NCBI RefSeq assembly: GCF_042466685.1
Contig: NZ_CP170448.1
Span: 1,488,001-1,552,000 of the forward strand
Direction: 5' to 3'
Length of the DNA: 64,000 bases
Source: Vreelandella sp042466685
GTDB lineage: Bacteria; Pseudomonadota; Gammaproteobacteria; Pseudomonadales; Halomonadaceae
Shown: positions 52,304 to 61,301 of the stretch, one piece after another
Numbering within the stretch: position 1 is the stretch's first letter
Layout: the number at the start of each line of letters is the position of its first letter
Translations under genes and position numbers: made by a program
Notes under the pieces: generated by a model
The model's input: only the letters and a program-made list of their open reading frames with translations
Told to the model about the DNA's origin: nothing
Databases searched by the model: none

Positions 52304-54148
52304 ATGCCAGAGTATCGCTCACGTACCACCACCGCTGGACGCAATATGGCCGGTGCCCGCGCGCTATGGCGCGCAACGGGTATGCAGGACGGCGACTTTC
52401 AAAAGCCGATTATTGCGGTCGCCAACTCCTTCACCCAGTTTGTGCCGGGCCATGTCCACTTAAAAGATATGGGCCAACTGGTGGCGCGTGAGATAGAGAA
52501 AGCCGGAGGCGTTGCCAAAGAGTTCAACACCATCGCGGTGGACGATGGTATCGCCATGGGCCACGACGGCATGCTCTACTCACTGCCCAGCCGTGATCTG
52601 ATCGCCGACAGTGTCGAGTATATGTGTAACGCCCACTGCGCTGATGCGCTGGTATGTATTTCCAACTGTGACAAAATCACACCAGGAATGCTGATGGCCG
52701 CTTTACGCCTCAATATTCCGGTTATTTTTGTTTCCGGTGGCCCCATGGAGGCAGGTAAAACCAAGCTGCTAAACCACGGGCTGGATCTCGTCGATGCCAT
52801 GGTGATGGCTGCCGACGACAGCGTAGACGATGAAACCCTGGCGGAAGTCGAGCGCAGCGCCTGCCCCACCTGTGGCAGTTGTTCGGGGATGTTTACCGCC
52901 AACTCAATGAACTGCCTGACTGAAGCGCTGGGGCTGGCGCTGCCCGGCAACGGCACTGTGCTGGCCACTCACGCAGATCGCCGTCGCCTGTTTGAAACGG
53001 CGGGGCACCGCATCGTTGAGTTAGCCAAGCGCTACTACGAAGGCAACGAGACGCACTTGCTACCCCGCGCCATTGCCTCCAAGGCGGCGTTTAAAAACGC
53101 CATGACCCTGGATATCGCCATGGGCGGTTCCACCAACACCATCCTGCACTTCCTGGCGGCGGCCCAGGAAGCCGAGGTCGACTTCACCATGGAGGATATC
53201 GACCGCCTCTCCCGTGAAGTGCCCCAACTGTGCAAAGTGGCGCCCAATACCCAGAAGTACCATATCGAAGACGTTCACCGAGCAGGCGGCATCATGGCCA
53301 TTCTCGGTGAACTGGACCGTGCCCGAGTGCTGGATACCTCGGTGCCCACGGTGTATGGCGACAGCCTGAAAGCTGCGCTGGATGAGTGGGATATTATGCG
53401 CTCGCCAAGCGCTGAAGTGGTCGAATTCTTTAAAGCCGGGCCAGGCGGCATCCCGACCCAAACGGCGTTCTCCCAAAGTGCCCGATGGCCGAGCCTGGAT
53501 GGTGACCGTGCTACCGGCTGTATTCGTGACCTTGAGCACGCCTTCTCCCAGCAGGGCGGCTTGGCTGTGCTTTACGGCAATATCGCGCTGGATGGCTGCG
53601 TCGTCAAAACGGCCGGGGTCGATGACTCGATCCTGGTGTTTGAAGGCCCCGCCCATGTGGTGGAGTCTCAGGATCAGGCCGTCGCCGATGTGCTGGCTGA
53701 CAAGGTTAAAGAGGGCGATGTGGTCGTGATTCGCTACGAAGGCCCCAAAGGCGGTCCCGGCATGCAGGAGATGCTCTACCCCACCTCCTACCTAAAATCC
53801 AAAGGGCTAGGCAAAGCCTGCGCACTGCTGACCGATGGGCGCTTCTCGGGGGGCACCTCAGGGCTCTCTATTGGCCATGTCTCGCCAGAGGCGGCGGCAG
53901 GTGGCGCCATTGGGTTGATCGAGCAGGGTGACCTGATCTGCATTGATATCCCCAACCGGTCAATCAACGTCAAACTGACGGATGCCGAACTGGCGGCTCG
54001 CCGGGTAGCGATGGAAGCCAAGGGCGCCTCGGCCTGGAAGCCAGTCGAACAGCGCCCCCGCAAGATCACCCCAGCACTTAAGGCCTATGCGCTGTTGGCG
54101 ACCTCCGCCGACAAAGGAGCTGTTCGGGATCTAAGCAAGCTTGATTGA
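52304..54148 (+). CDS. ilvD: Dihydroxy-acid dehydratase
   Basis: 614 residues. The Fe-S ligands are in SNCDKITPGM (Cys about 122) and CPTCGSCSGMF (about 195), with the catalytic Ser in GRFSGGTSGLSIGH. It dehydrates dihydroxy-acids in valine and isoleucine synthesis. AGGAA precedes the ATG. The following oxidoreductase begins 55 bases downstream; the two may be one transcript. Confidence 0.96.
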   Translation: MPEYRSRTTTAGRNMAGARALWRATGMQDGDFQKPIIAVANSFTQFVPGHVHLKDMGQLVAREIEKAGGVAKEFNTIAVDDGIAMGHDGMLYSLPSRDLIADSVEYMCNAHCADALVCISNCDKITPGMLMAALRLNIPVIFVSGGPMEAGKTKLLNHGLDLVDAMVMAADDSVDDETLAEVERSACPTCGSCSGMFTANSMNCLTEALGLALPGNGTVLATHADRRRLFETAGHRIVELAKRYYEGNETHLLPRAIASKAAFKNAMTLDIAMGGSTNTILHFLAAAQEAEVDFTMEDIDRLSREVPQLCKVAPNTQKYHIEDVHRAGGIMAILGELDRARVLDTSVPTVYGDSLKAALDEWDIMRSPSAEVVEFFKAGPGGIPTQTAFSQSARWPSLDGDRATGCIRDLEHAFSQQGGLAVLYGNIALDGCVVKTAGVDDSILVFEGPAHVVESQDQAVADVLADKVKEGDVVVIRYEGPKGGPGMQEMLYPTSYLKSKGLGKACALLTDGRFSGGTSGLSIGHVSPEAAAGGAIGLIEQGDLICIDIPNRSINVKLTDAELAARRVAMEAKGASAWKPVEQRPRKITPALKAYALLATSADKGAVRDLSKLD

Positions 54149-54203
54149 TACTCGCAGCTGATACACGCAATCGACATTCGCAACAGTCCAAGTAAGGAAT
54201 CAA

Positions 54204-55259
54204 ATGAAGGCGATTATAAACGTTGGATTAGTTGGCTACGGTTTCGCTAGCCAAACTTTCCACGCACCGCTCATCCAGGCCACGGAAGGCCTGGACTTAG
54301 TCGCAGTCTCTTCTAGTGATGCAGCCAAGGTGCAGGCGTCACTGCCTGAGGTTGAGGTAGAAGTTAAGGCATTAGCGCTGTGTCAGCGTAGTGATATTGA
54401 TTTGATCGTTATCCCCACGCCTAACGATACACACTTCTCGATTGCTAAAGCGGCACTCTCGGCGGGTAAACACGTGGTGGTCGATAAGCCCTTTACGGTC
54501 ACACTGTCAGAAGCCAAGCTGCTCAAAAAGTTGGCAGACGACAAAGAGTGCCTATTGTCGGTGTTTCACAACCGCCGCTGGGATAGCGATTTTTTGACCG
54601 TTAAAGCGCTTCTTGAGGCGGGCACACTTGGGCGACTGGTTAATGTTGAATCCCATTTTGACCGCTTCCGCCCGGAAGTGCGCGACCGCTGGCGCGAGAA
54701 AGCTACCCCCGGTGGTGGTATCTGGTACGACCTGGGCCCACACCTGCTAGATCAAGCCTGCGAGCTGTTCGGCATGCCCCACGCTATTCTGCTGGAGCTT
54801 GGCACATGGCGAGATGGTGCCAAAGCCGACGATGATTTTCTGGCACTGCTCGATTACGAAAGCTTTCGCGTTACCCTGGCAGCGGGCACGCTGGTGGCGG
54901 AACCGACACCGCGCTTCCGGATCAATGGCACCCAAGGCAGCTTCATTAAATACGGATTAGACCCTCAAGAGGATCGCCTGAAAGCCGGCGAAGTGCCCAC
55001 ATCCCTGTGGGGTGAAGACGCCCAGCATGGCACCCTGACGCTGCGTGAAGGGGATGGGGAAAACGCACCGCTAACGCGCCGTGAGCTCCCGACCCTGCCG
55101 GGGGACTACCTGGCCTATTACCAAGGCATTGCCGCTGCTATCCGTGATAAAGCACCGCTCCCGGTAAGTGTCGACGACGCCCTGCGCTCAATGGCCCTGC
55201 TGGAAGCCGGCCTGGACAGCCATCGTCAACGGCGCTGGATCGCATTGAAGAACCATTGA
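54204..55259 (+). CDS. Gfo/Idh/MocA-family oxidoreductase (YdgJ-like)
   Basis: 351 residues. GLVGYGFASQTFHAPLI is the nucleotide-binding Gly motif, and VVDKPFTVTLSEAK contains the conserved EKP/DKP Lys of the family. GGIWYDLGPHLLDQA carries the catalytic DxxxHxxD-type His. Substrate is unknown; the closest E. coli protein is YdgJ. GGAA precedes the ATG. A heptamer repeat begins two bases after the stop. Confidence 0.85.
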   Translation: MKAIINVGLVGYGFASQTFHAPLIQATEGLDLVAVSSSDAAKVQASLPEVEVEVKALALCQRSDIDLIVIPTPNDTHFSIAKAALSAGKHVVVDKPFTVTLSEAKLLKKLADDKECLLSVFHNRRWDSDFLTVKALLEAGTLGRLVNVESHFDRFRPEVRDRWREKATPGGGIWYDLGPHLLDQACELFGMPHAILLELGTWRDGAKADDDFLALLDYESFRVTLAAGTLVAEPTPRFRINGTQGSFIKYGLDPQEDRLKAGEVPTSLWGEDAQHGTLTLREGDGENAPLTRRELPTLPGDYLAYYQGIAAAIRDKAPLPVSVDDALRSMALLEAGLDSHRQRRWIALKNH

Positions 55260-55261
55260 TG

Positions 55262-55296
55262 TGAGGGGTGAGGGGTGAGGGGTGAGGGGTGAGTGG
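55262..55296 (+). repeat. heptamer tandem repeat (TGAGGGG)4 TGAGTGG
   Basis: Four copies of TGAGGGG and one TGAGTGG. The last unit equals the heptamer of the 43.4-kb repeat, so both loci share one motif. It leads directly into the palindromic array. Confidence 0.9.
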
Positions 55297-55301
55297 GTTT
55301 T

Positions 55302-55932
55302 CGTAGCGCGGCGTAAGCGTCAGCGCACCCGCAGCGGCGGCCCGGCGCGGAAGCAGCGCGAAGCGGTGCCGGGGTTGGTGTTGTGCCATCAGGCGTCGTT
55401 CCGCCGCCTCCCGCGGGTGCCTCATTCGCTAGTGCCTCGCGAGATTCGTTACCACGCGCTACGGTACGTGCTCGAAGCTAGATCGATGGTTTTCGTAGCG
55501 CGTGGTAAGCCTAAGGCGCACCCGCAGCGGCGGCCCGGCGCGGAAACAGGGCGAAGCGGTGCCAGGGTTTGGTGCGGTGCCATCAGGCGTCGTTCCGACG
55601 CCTCCCGCGGGTGCCTCATTCGCTCGTGCCTCGCGAGATTCGTTACCACGCGCTACGGTATGTGCTCGAAGCTGAAACTTTGGGTTTTCGTAGCGCGGCG
55701 TAAGCGTCAGCGCACCCGCGGAAGCAGCGCGAAGCGGTGCCAGGGGGTGGTGCGGTGCCATCAGGCGTCGTTCCGGCGCCTCCCGCGGGTGCCTCATTCG
55801 CTCGTGCCTCGCGAGATTCGTTACCACGCGCTACGGTATGTGCACGAAGTTGGATCGATGGGTTTTCGTAGCGCGGCGTAAGCGTCATCGCACCCGCGGG
55901 AGCAGCGCGAAGCGGTGCCGGGGTTGGTGTGG
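55302..55932. repeat. tandem array of palindromic repeat units (three complete, one half)
   Basis: Units 55302-55463, 55494-55657 and 55689-55835 each begin with CGTAGCGCG..GTAA and end with TTAC..CGCGCTACG, and contain CGCACCCGC / GCGGGTGC as an inner inverted pair. A fourth unit from 55867 has only the left half. The spacers of about 31 bases are also conserved (GTRYGTGCTCGAAG). The total period is about 195 bases. The whole 740-base stretch to 56000 holds no credible gene; the long open frames across it come from its GC content and repetition. Confidence 0.85.
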
Positions 55933-56000
55933 CAAGGTCACTGGGCGGCTTGCTACCCCACGCACTATTCACTCTTTTCTTCTCACGCTTCACCACCCAA

Positions 56001-56642
56001 TCAAAGCAAATCCGTCGCGCTATTGCGCCTCTCTTCTCGCAACCGGTCCCGGGCGATATAGAGCGCGGCGATGGCGCGGGCTTCGTGAAAATCCTCGCGC
56101 AGTAGCAGGGCGGGTAGCTCTTCAATGGCGTGAGTCTCCACAATTAATGGCTCGGGCTCATCCCCGGGTAGTCGCTTGGGGTAAAGATCCGTGGCGAGCA
56201 GTACCTGCATCCGGTGGCGCATATAGTTGGGCGCCAACGAAAGCTCGACGAGCGGCTCAATACGGTGCGCGCCAACCCCACACTCCTCCATCAGCTCGCG
56301 GTTAGCCGCGGTAAGGATATCTTCGCCGGGGTCGACCAACCCCTTTGGAAGAGTAAGCACATAATCTTCAAACCCAGCGGCGTATTCGCGGATCAGCAGC
56401 ACGTGGTCGGGGTCGGGCATCGCCACCATCATCACCGCACCGCGGTCAGCGCCGGTCAAGCGCTCAAATTGACGCTCCTCGCCGTTAGAAAAGCGCAAAT
56501 CAAGCGACTCAACCTGAAATAAACGGCTTTGGGCAACGCACTTACGCGCCAAAATTTGTGGTTTTTGCTGATAATTAGAGCGCTTAGCACTGGTACCCTC
56601 AGGGTGATTGAAGGTGTCATGCGTAGGGGGAGAGGTAGACAT
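56001..56642 (-). CDS. nudE: Nudix ADP-compounds hydrolase NudE
   Basis: 213 residues. The Nudix box is complete: GLVDPGEDILTAANRELMEE then CG. It belongs to the NudE group, which hydrolyses ADP-ribose, AP3A and NADH to AMP. The N-terminal 25 residues are not conserved. It is divergent from yrfG; in enterobacteria nudE, yrfG, hslR and hslO are neighbours, and the same neighbours occur here. An AGGG precedes the ATG. Confidence 0.9.
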   Translation of the reverse strand: MSTSPPTHDTFNHPEGTSAKRSNYQQKPQILARKCVAQSRLFQVESLDLRFSNGEERQFERLTGADRGAVMMVAMPDPDHVLLIREYAAGFEDYVLTLPKGLVDPGEDILTAANRELMEECGVGAHRIEPLVELSLAPNYMRHRMQVLLATDLYPKRLPGDEPEPLIVETHAIEELPALLLREDFHEARAIAALYIARDRLREERRNSATDLL

Positions 56643-56719
56643 AAAAGAGGGCCTCCATGGCTGGAAAAAGGCGGTTACGCTACAATAGCACGCTTACTCC
56701 TAACGTGACTGGAGCGGCA

Positions 56720-57412
56720 ATGATTGATTGGCGCGAGATAGATACCGTCCTCCTGGATATGGACGGCACGCTGTTGGATTTACACTTCGACAGCCACTTT
56801 TGGCTCGAGCACTTGCCAAGGCGCTACCGCGAACTGCACCAACTGGATGAGGCCTCCCAGGAAGCCCTGCGCGCGCGCATTCTCGGCGAGCAGGGCACCT
56901 TAAACTGGTACAGCTTAGCGTACTGGAGCCGTGAGCTGGGCGTGGATATTGTTGCTTTAAAGCGCGAAGTCCAGCACCTGATTGGCCTGCGTAGCGACGC
57001 GCTGGATTTTCTCAAATGGCTAAAACAGGCGCATCCAAGGGTCGTGCTGGCCACTAACGCGGATCGTGCGAGTCTTGCCCTAAAGCTGCCGCTCACCGGT
57101 TTGGAAGGTTATCTAGACGCAATCGTCTCTTCCGAGGACGTGGGCGCCGCCAAAGAGGAGCAGGCATTTTGGTTTGCGCTACAAGAGATCGAAGCTTTTA
57201 ATCCTGCGCGCACGCTGTTTATCGATGACAACGCCCGCGTGCTCGAGAGCGCTCGTGAGTTTGGAATTAAGCATTTGCTGGGTATTAAACAGCCCGATAG
57301 TCAGCGGCCTGAAAAAGAGCTGCAAGAATTTATTGCCCTCGACCGCTTTGCCCACCTGCTGCCCGAACAGCTTCCTGAACAGGTGTCAGCAACCCAAGGA
57401 GTGCCTAAATGA
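56720..57412 (+). CDS. yrfG: GMP/IMP nucleotidase (YrfG, HAD family)
   Basis: 230 residues. DTVLLDMDGTLLDLHFD is HAD motif I with the nucleophile Asp, VVLATNADRASL is motif II, and LFIDDNARVLESAREFG is motif IV. The family cleaves GMP and IMP to nucleosides. I use the ATG at 56720 with GGAG six bases upstream; a longer start has no such signal. It overlaps hslR by 4 bases. Confidence 0.9.
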   Translation: MIDWREIDTVLLDMDGTLLDLHFDSHFWLEHLPRRYRELHQLDEASQEALRARILGEQGTLNWYSLAYWSRELGVDIVALKREVQHLIGLRSDALDFLKWLKQAHPRVVLATNADRASLALKLPLTGLEGYLDAIVSSEDVGAAKEEQAFWFALQEIEAFNPARTLFIDDNARVLESAREFGIKHLLGIKQPDSQRPEKELQEFIALDRFAHLLPEQLPEQVSATQGVPK

Positions 57413-57798
57413 GCGACAGTGTACGCTTGGACAAATGGCTCTGGGCCGCGCGTTTTTTTAAGACCCGCGCACTGGCTAAAAAAGCCATCGAAGGCGGGAA
57501 AGTCAATTACAACGGCGGTCGCGCTAAAACCAGTAAGCAGGTGGAAGTCGGTGCGCTTATTCGCGTGCCTCAAGGTTGGGAGGTATTGGAGGTAGAAGTA
57601 TTATCCCTCTCAGATCAACGACGTGGCGCGCCGGAAGCGCGCACGCTCTATGCGGAAACCGAAGAGAGCGTGCAGCGTCGTGCGAAAGAGGCCGAAGCAA
57701 GACGCCTCACTAACGAGGCGATGCAGCATCCGCTCAAGCGCCCTGATAAAAAGCAGCGCCGCGATATCCAGCGCTTTCAGCGCCATCAGGGCGAGTAG
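57409..57798 (+). CDS. hslR: Ribosome-associated heat shock protein HslR (Hsp15)
   Basis: 129 residues. The S4 RNA-binding domain is seen in VRLDKWLWAARFFKTRALAKKAIEGGKVNYNG; the C-terminal basic KRPDKKQRRDIQRFQRH follows. Hsp15 recycles 50S subunits with stranded peptidyl-tRNA after heat shock. It overlaps yrfG and stands before hslO, as in E. coli. Confidence 0.95.
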   Translation: MSDSVRLDKWLWAARFFKTRALAKKAIEGGKVNYNGGRAKTSKQVEVGALIRVPQGWEVLEVEVLSLSDQRRGAPEARTLYAETEESVQRRAKEAEARRLTNEAMQHPLKRPDKKQRRDIQRFQRHQGE

Positions 57799-57864
57799 TT
57801 CTTCGCCATTAAGTCCTCGCCCTCTTTAACTACTTGCCGTTCTAAAATACTAGGTTACGAAATT

Positions 57865-58740
57865 ATGTCCGATCAAATTCAACGCTTTATGTTCGATCAC
57901 ACCAATGTCCGCGGCGAGATCGTTACCCTGGCGGCCGCCTACCACGAAGTGTTGGATCGCCACGCCTATCCACCGGCGGTGAATGAGCTGCTAGGCGAGC
58001 TGTTAGCCGCCGTGGCACTGCTTACCGACACCGTTAAGCTGGATGGCACGCTGAGTATCGAAGTGCGTGGACGCGGTGTTCTGAACCTGTTAATGGCCGA
58101 ATCCAACCCCGGTGGTGAACTGCGCGCGATTGCACGCATAGCAGAAGACGCCGACCTGCCCAGCGAGCACGCCAGCTTCCGCGAACTGGTGGGCGAAGGC
58201 CAGATCGTGATTACCCTCGATCCTCGTGAAGGCCATCGCTATCAAGGCATCGTAGCGTTGGATCAAGAGTCTCTGGGCGGCTGTTTGGAAGCCTATTTCA
58301 GCCAATCCGAGCAGTTGCCAACTCGCCTCTGGCTGGCCGCTGATGAGAAACGGGCGGGTGGGTTGCTGCTTCAGCGGTTACCAGAAGAGTCACAAAACCA
58401 GGATGTGGATGCCTGGGATCGCAGCGTACAGCTAGCCGATACGATCAAAACTGAAGAGCTGCTCGGCCTGGAGCAGCGCGAGGTACTGCATCGGCTCTAC
58501 CACGAAGAGACCGTACGCGTTTTTGAACCCAAGGCGCTGCGCTTTGGCTGCACCTGCTCCCGAGAGCGTATGAGCTACGCACTGCACTCTCTGGGCAAGG
58601 AGGAGCTGCGCGATATTTTGCACGAGCAGGGGGCTATTGATACCCAATGCCACTTTTGCCACACGAAATATCACTACACAGCAGCGGATATTGAAACTTT
58701 GTTGGACGACCCCGAAGCCCCATCGCCCACTATTCACTAA
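57865..58740 (+). CDS. hslO: Redox-regulated chaperone Hsp33
   Basis: 291 residues. The C-terminal zinc redox switch has CTCSRE and CHFC (the CxC...CxxC motif). The N-terminal domain starts IQRFMFDHTNVRGEIVTL. Oxidation releases zinc and activates chaperone function. It follows hslR with 66 bases between. No Shine-Dalgarno is obvious. Confidence 0.96.
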   Translation: MSDQIQRFMFDHTNVRGEIVTLAAAYHEVLDRHAYPPAVNELLGELLAAVALLTDTVKLDGTLSIEVRGRGVLNLLMAESNPGGELRAIARIAEDADLPSEHASFRELVGEGQIVITLDPREGHRYQGIVALDQESLGGCLEAYFSQSEQLPTRLWLAADEKRAGGLLLQRLPEESQNQDVDAWDRSVQLADTIKTEELLGLEQREVLHRLYHEETVRVFEPKALRFGCTCSRERMSYALHSLGKEELRDILHEQGAIDTQCHFCHTKYHYTAADIETLLDDPEAPSPTIH

Positions 58741-58834
58741 CTATGTAGTCGAAAGCGTATGCCAGGGCGACTAACAGTCGTACTAGGAGCGTCATTGTAT
58801 TCAATGATTTTGACGGTTCTTGCAAACGGCTGTT

Positions 58835-58934
58835 TGAAATCTTACTGCGCTGCAACACAAAATGTAGTGTCTTTGTAGTAGTTTAACTACAAGATATTTG
58901 ATCTTCGCCCCCGTTTCCTGGGGGCTTTCTTTTT
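58835..58934 (+). other. 3' region of hslO with terminator; candidate small RNA
   Basis: After the hslO stop a 300-base gene-free stretch holds hairpins TTGTAGT/ACTACAA and AAGAT/ATCTT, then a strong terminator GCCCCC-N7-GGGGGC (58907-58925) with TTTCTTTTT. The terminator lies about 165 bases from the stop, far for hslO itself, so a separate or processed RNA is possible. No clean promoter was found. Confidence 0.35.
58907..58934 (+). terminator. intrinsic terminator upstream of pckA
   Basis: GCCCCC pairs with GGGGGC (loop of 7), then TTTCTTTTT. It lies about 110 bases before the pckA start and separates it from hslO. Confidence 0.85.
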
Positions 58935-59041
58935 GCCATAATGCGCCGGACTTCAGCGCGCCCAGCCGGTTTTTCAGTGGTTGGGATGAACATTAAGGCG
59001 TCGGTGACGCCCGGTAAATCGAGAGAAGCCCAGGAATCGAC

Positions 59042-60598
59042 ATGACCACGACTCAAGCCGCCCCCCAATCCCACGTTAATCTCAGCAGCGCCGAACTCGT
59101 TGAGCGCGCAGTGGCACGTGGCGAAGGCCGCCTCTCAGCCAACGGCGCCTTGGTAGTCAATACCGGCCTGCGTACCGGCCGTTCACCGAAAGATCGTTAT
59201 ATCGTCGACGAGCCCTCCACGAGCAGCCAAATCGATTGGGGTAACGTTAACCAGCCCTTCGACGCAGGCAAGTTCAATGCCTTGTGGGAGCGGGTCAATG
59301 AATACTTGGCCAGTCAGGAGCATTTTGTTTCTGAACTGCACGTGGGCAGTGATTCCACTCACTACCTACCGGTACGCGTCACCACTGAAACCGCATGGCA
59401 AAACCTGTTTGGCCGTACCATGTTTGTGCGCCCGCAGGCCTATAATTCAGCGGTTAAAGACGAGTGGACAATTCTCAACGCTGCGGGCTTTGAGTGTGAT
59501 CCTGCTCGCGATGGCACCAACTCTGATGGCTGTGTGATCATCAACTTCGCCGACAAAAAAGTGCTGATCGCGGGCATGCGCTACGCCGGCGAAATGAAAA
59601 AAGCCATGTTCTCGGTGCAGAACTTCCTGCTGCCAGCCGCCGACGTACTGCCGATGCACTGCTCGGCGAACGTAGGGGAAGATGGTGAAACCTGCCTCTT
59701 CTTCGGTCTCTCTGGCACCGGTAAAACCACACTTTCTGCGGACCAGGCGCGCTTCTTGATCGGCGATGACGAGCACGCTTGGGGCGACGGCATTGTCTTC
59801 AATATGGAAGGCGGCTGCTACGCCAAGTGTATCGACCTCTCCGAGAAGAACGAGCCGGTCATCTGGAACGCCATCAAGTTTGGCACCGTGCTGGAAAACG
59901 TAGTGCTGGATGACCGCCGTGAGCCTGACTACGCTGACGATAGCCTGACCCAGAACTCCCGCGCCGCTTACCCGCTAGAGCACGTTGAGAAGCGCGTAGC
60001 GGAGAATCTGGCTGGCGAGCCGAATGCCATCGTATTCCTGACCTGCGATATGTCCGGCGTACTGCCCCCAGTGTCGATTCTTTCCAAGGAAGCCGCGGCG
60101 TACCACTTCCTATCAGGCTACACCGCCAAGGTGGGCTCTACTGAAATGGGCTCCTCTGAAGGCCTGGCCGCCACATTCTCTACCTGCTTTGGCGCGCCGT
60201 TCTTCCCACGCCCGGCCCGTGAGTATGCTGACCTGCTGATCAAGCGCGTCGAGAAGAAAGACGCCCAGGTATACCTGGTTAACACCGGCTGGACAGGTGG
60301 TGCTTATGGCGAAGGCGGCGCACGCTTCTCCATTCCGACCACCCGCGCCATCATTAGCGCCATTCAGTCCGGCGTACTGCGTGACATCGATACTAAACAC
60401 ATCGAAGGTCTTAATCTGCAAGTACCGGTAGCCGTGCCAGGCGTTGACTCAAGCCTGCTCGACCCACGAGAGACCTGGCAAGACCGTGACGCCTATGACC
60501 GTCACCTCAAAGAGCTGGCGACCAAATTCGTCGATAACTTCAAGAAGTTTGAAGGGGTCAACGAAGCGATCATCAAAGCGGGCCCTCAGCTAAGCTAA
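59042..60598 (+). CDS. pckA: ATP-dependent phosphoenolpyruvate carboxykinase
   Basis: 518 residues. GLSGTGKTTLSAD is the kinase-1a P-loop, HCSANVGEDGE and the R-loop NTGLRTGRSPKDRYIVDE complete the ATP-type PEPCK. It converts oxaloacetate to PEP in gluconeogenesis. The start ATG has AGGA six bases upstream. The terminator after it (60682-60716) is strong. The order nudE/yrfG-hslR-hslO-pckA is shared with E. coli. Confidence 0.97.
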   Translation: MTTTQAAPQSHVNLSSAELVERAVARGEGRLSANGALVVNTGLRTGRSPKDRYIVDEPSTSSQIDWGNVNQPFDAGKFNALWERVNEYLASQEHFVSELHVGSDSTHYLPVRVTTETAWQNLFGRTMFVRPQAYNSAVKDEWTILNAAGFECDPARDGTNSDGCVIINFADKKVLIAGMRYAGEMKKAMFSVQNFLLPAADVLPMHCSANVGEDGETCLFFGLSGTGKTTLSADQARFLIGDDEHAWGDGIVFNMEGGCYAKCIDLSEKNEPVIWNAIKFGTVLENVVLDDRREPDYADDSLTQNSRAAYPLEHVEKRVAENLAGEPNAIVFLTCDMSGVLPPVSILSKEAAAYHFLSGYTAKVGSTEMGSSEGLAATFSTCFGAPFFPRPAREYADLLIKRVEKKDAQVYLVNTGWTGGAYGEGGARFSIPTTRAIISAIQSGVLRDIDTKHIEGLNLQVPVAVPGVDSSLLDPRETWQDRDAYDRHLKELATKFVDNFKKFEGVNEAIIKAGPQLS

Positions 60599-60681
60599 AC
60601 GTTAGCGGATGTAAAAGATGGACGCTGATGTAAGGAATCGAATGCAGGGGCGACAAAGACGTTAGCACCGATAGCAGTCAG

Positions 60682-60716
60682 AATGGGACAGTGCTCAGGC
60701 ACTGTCCCATTTTTAT
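60682..60716 (+). terminator. intrinsic terminator of pckA
   Basis: AATGGGACAGTGC pairs with GCACTGTCCCATT (13 bp), loop of four, followed by TTT. Confidence 0.85.
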
Positions 60717-60751
60717 TGGCTATTTTTGCCAATTCCGACGGGAGCGACACC

Positions 60752-61249
60752 ATGAAAAGACGTCAATTTTTAGGCCTAGCAGGGCTCACTAGCATAGTAG
60801 GGGCAATGCCCGGTTTGTCGTTTGGGTTTCCACGCTTAGACCTTGAGGCTGCCCCTGGATTGGAAACACTGAACCTGAGTGAAGCTGAGTGGCGTGAACG
60901 GCTCTCTGAGGAGGCCTTTAATGTGCTCCGCAAGCACGGGACTGAACCTGCCTTTTCAAGCCCCTTGGATAAAGAGTGGGGAGAGGGCGAATACCCTTGC
61001 GCTGGTTGTGATCTATTACTTTTCACCAGTGAAATGAAATATGATTCTGGCACTGGTTGGCCAAGCTTTTTTGAGCATGTAGAAGGACATCTGCTGACAG
61101 AGCTGGATTTCAAACTGGTTTGGCCTCGCACCGAATACCACTGCGCCCGTTGTGGCGGTCATCAAGGCCATGTATTTGAAGATGGTCCTGATCCTACCGG
61201 CCTGCGCTGGTGTAATAACGGAGTAGCCCTGCGCTTTGTGCCTGCTTGA
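60752..61249 (+). CDS. msrB: Exported peptide-methionine (R)-S-oxide reductase (MsrB)
   Basis: 165 residues. The zinc ligands CAGC (about 88-91) and CARC (about 135-138) and the catalytic Cys in RWCNNGVALRF are those of MsrB, with RWCNN in place of the usual RYC(I/V)N. It has an N-terminal MKRRQFLGLAGL with twin Arg and a hydrophobic segment, so Tat export is likely, and the protein would repair periplasmic methionine oxidation. The ATG at 60752 has GGGAG seven bases upstream. Confidence 0.85.
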   Translation: MKRRQFLGLAGLTSIVGAMPGLSFGFPRLDLEAAPGLETLNLSEAEWRERLSEEAFNVLRKHGTEPAFSSPLDKEWGEGEYPCAGCDLLLFTSEMKYDSGTGWPSFFEHVEGHLLTELDFKLVWPRTEYHCARCGGHQGHVFEDGPDPTGLRWCNNGVALRFVPA

Positions 61250-61301
61250 ATAGGCGAGCCTGAGAACCGGAGCGATATAAAACAATGATTAGGAGCGCTT
61301 T

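Noticed and set aside
55282..55881. Open frame of 199 residues across the repeat array
   Set aside because: It and several overlapping frames on both strands consist of the repeat unit. No start signal, no family pattern; openness comes from GC content and repetition.
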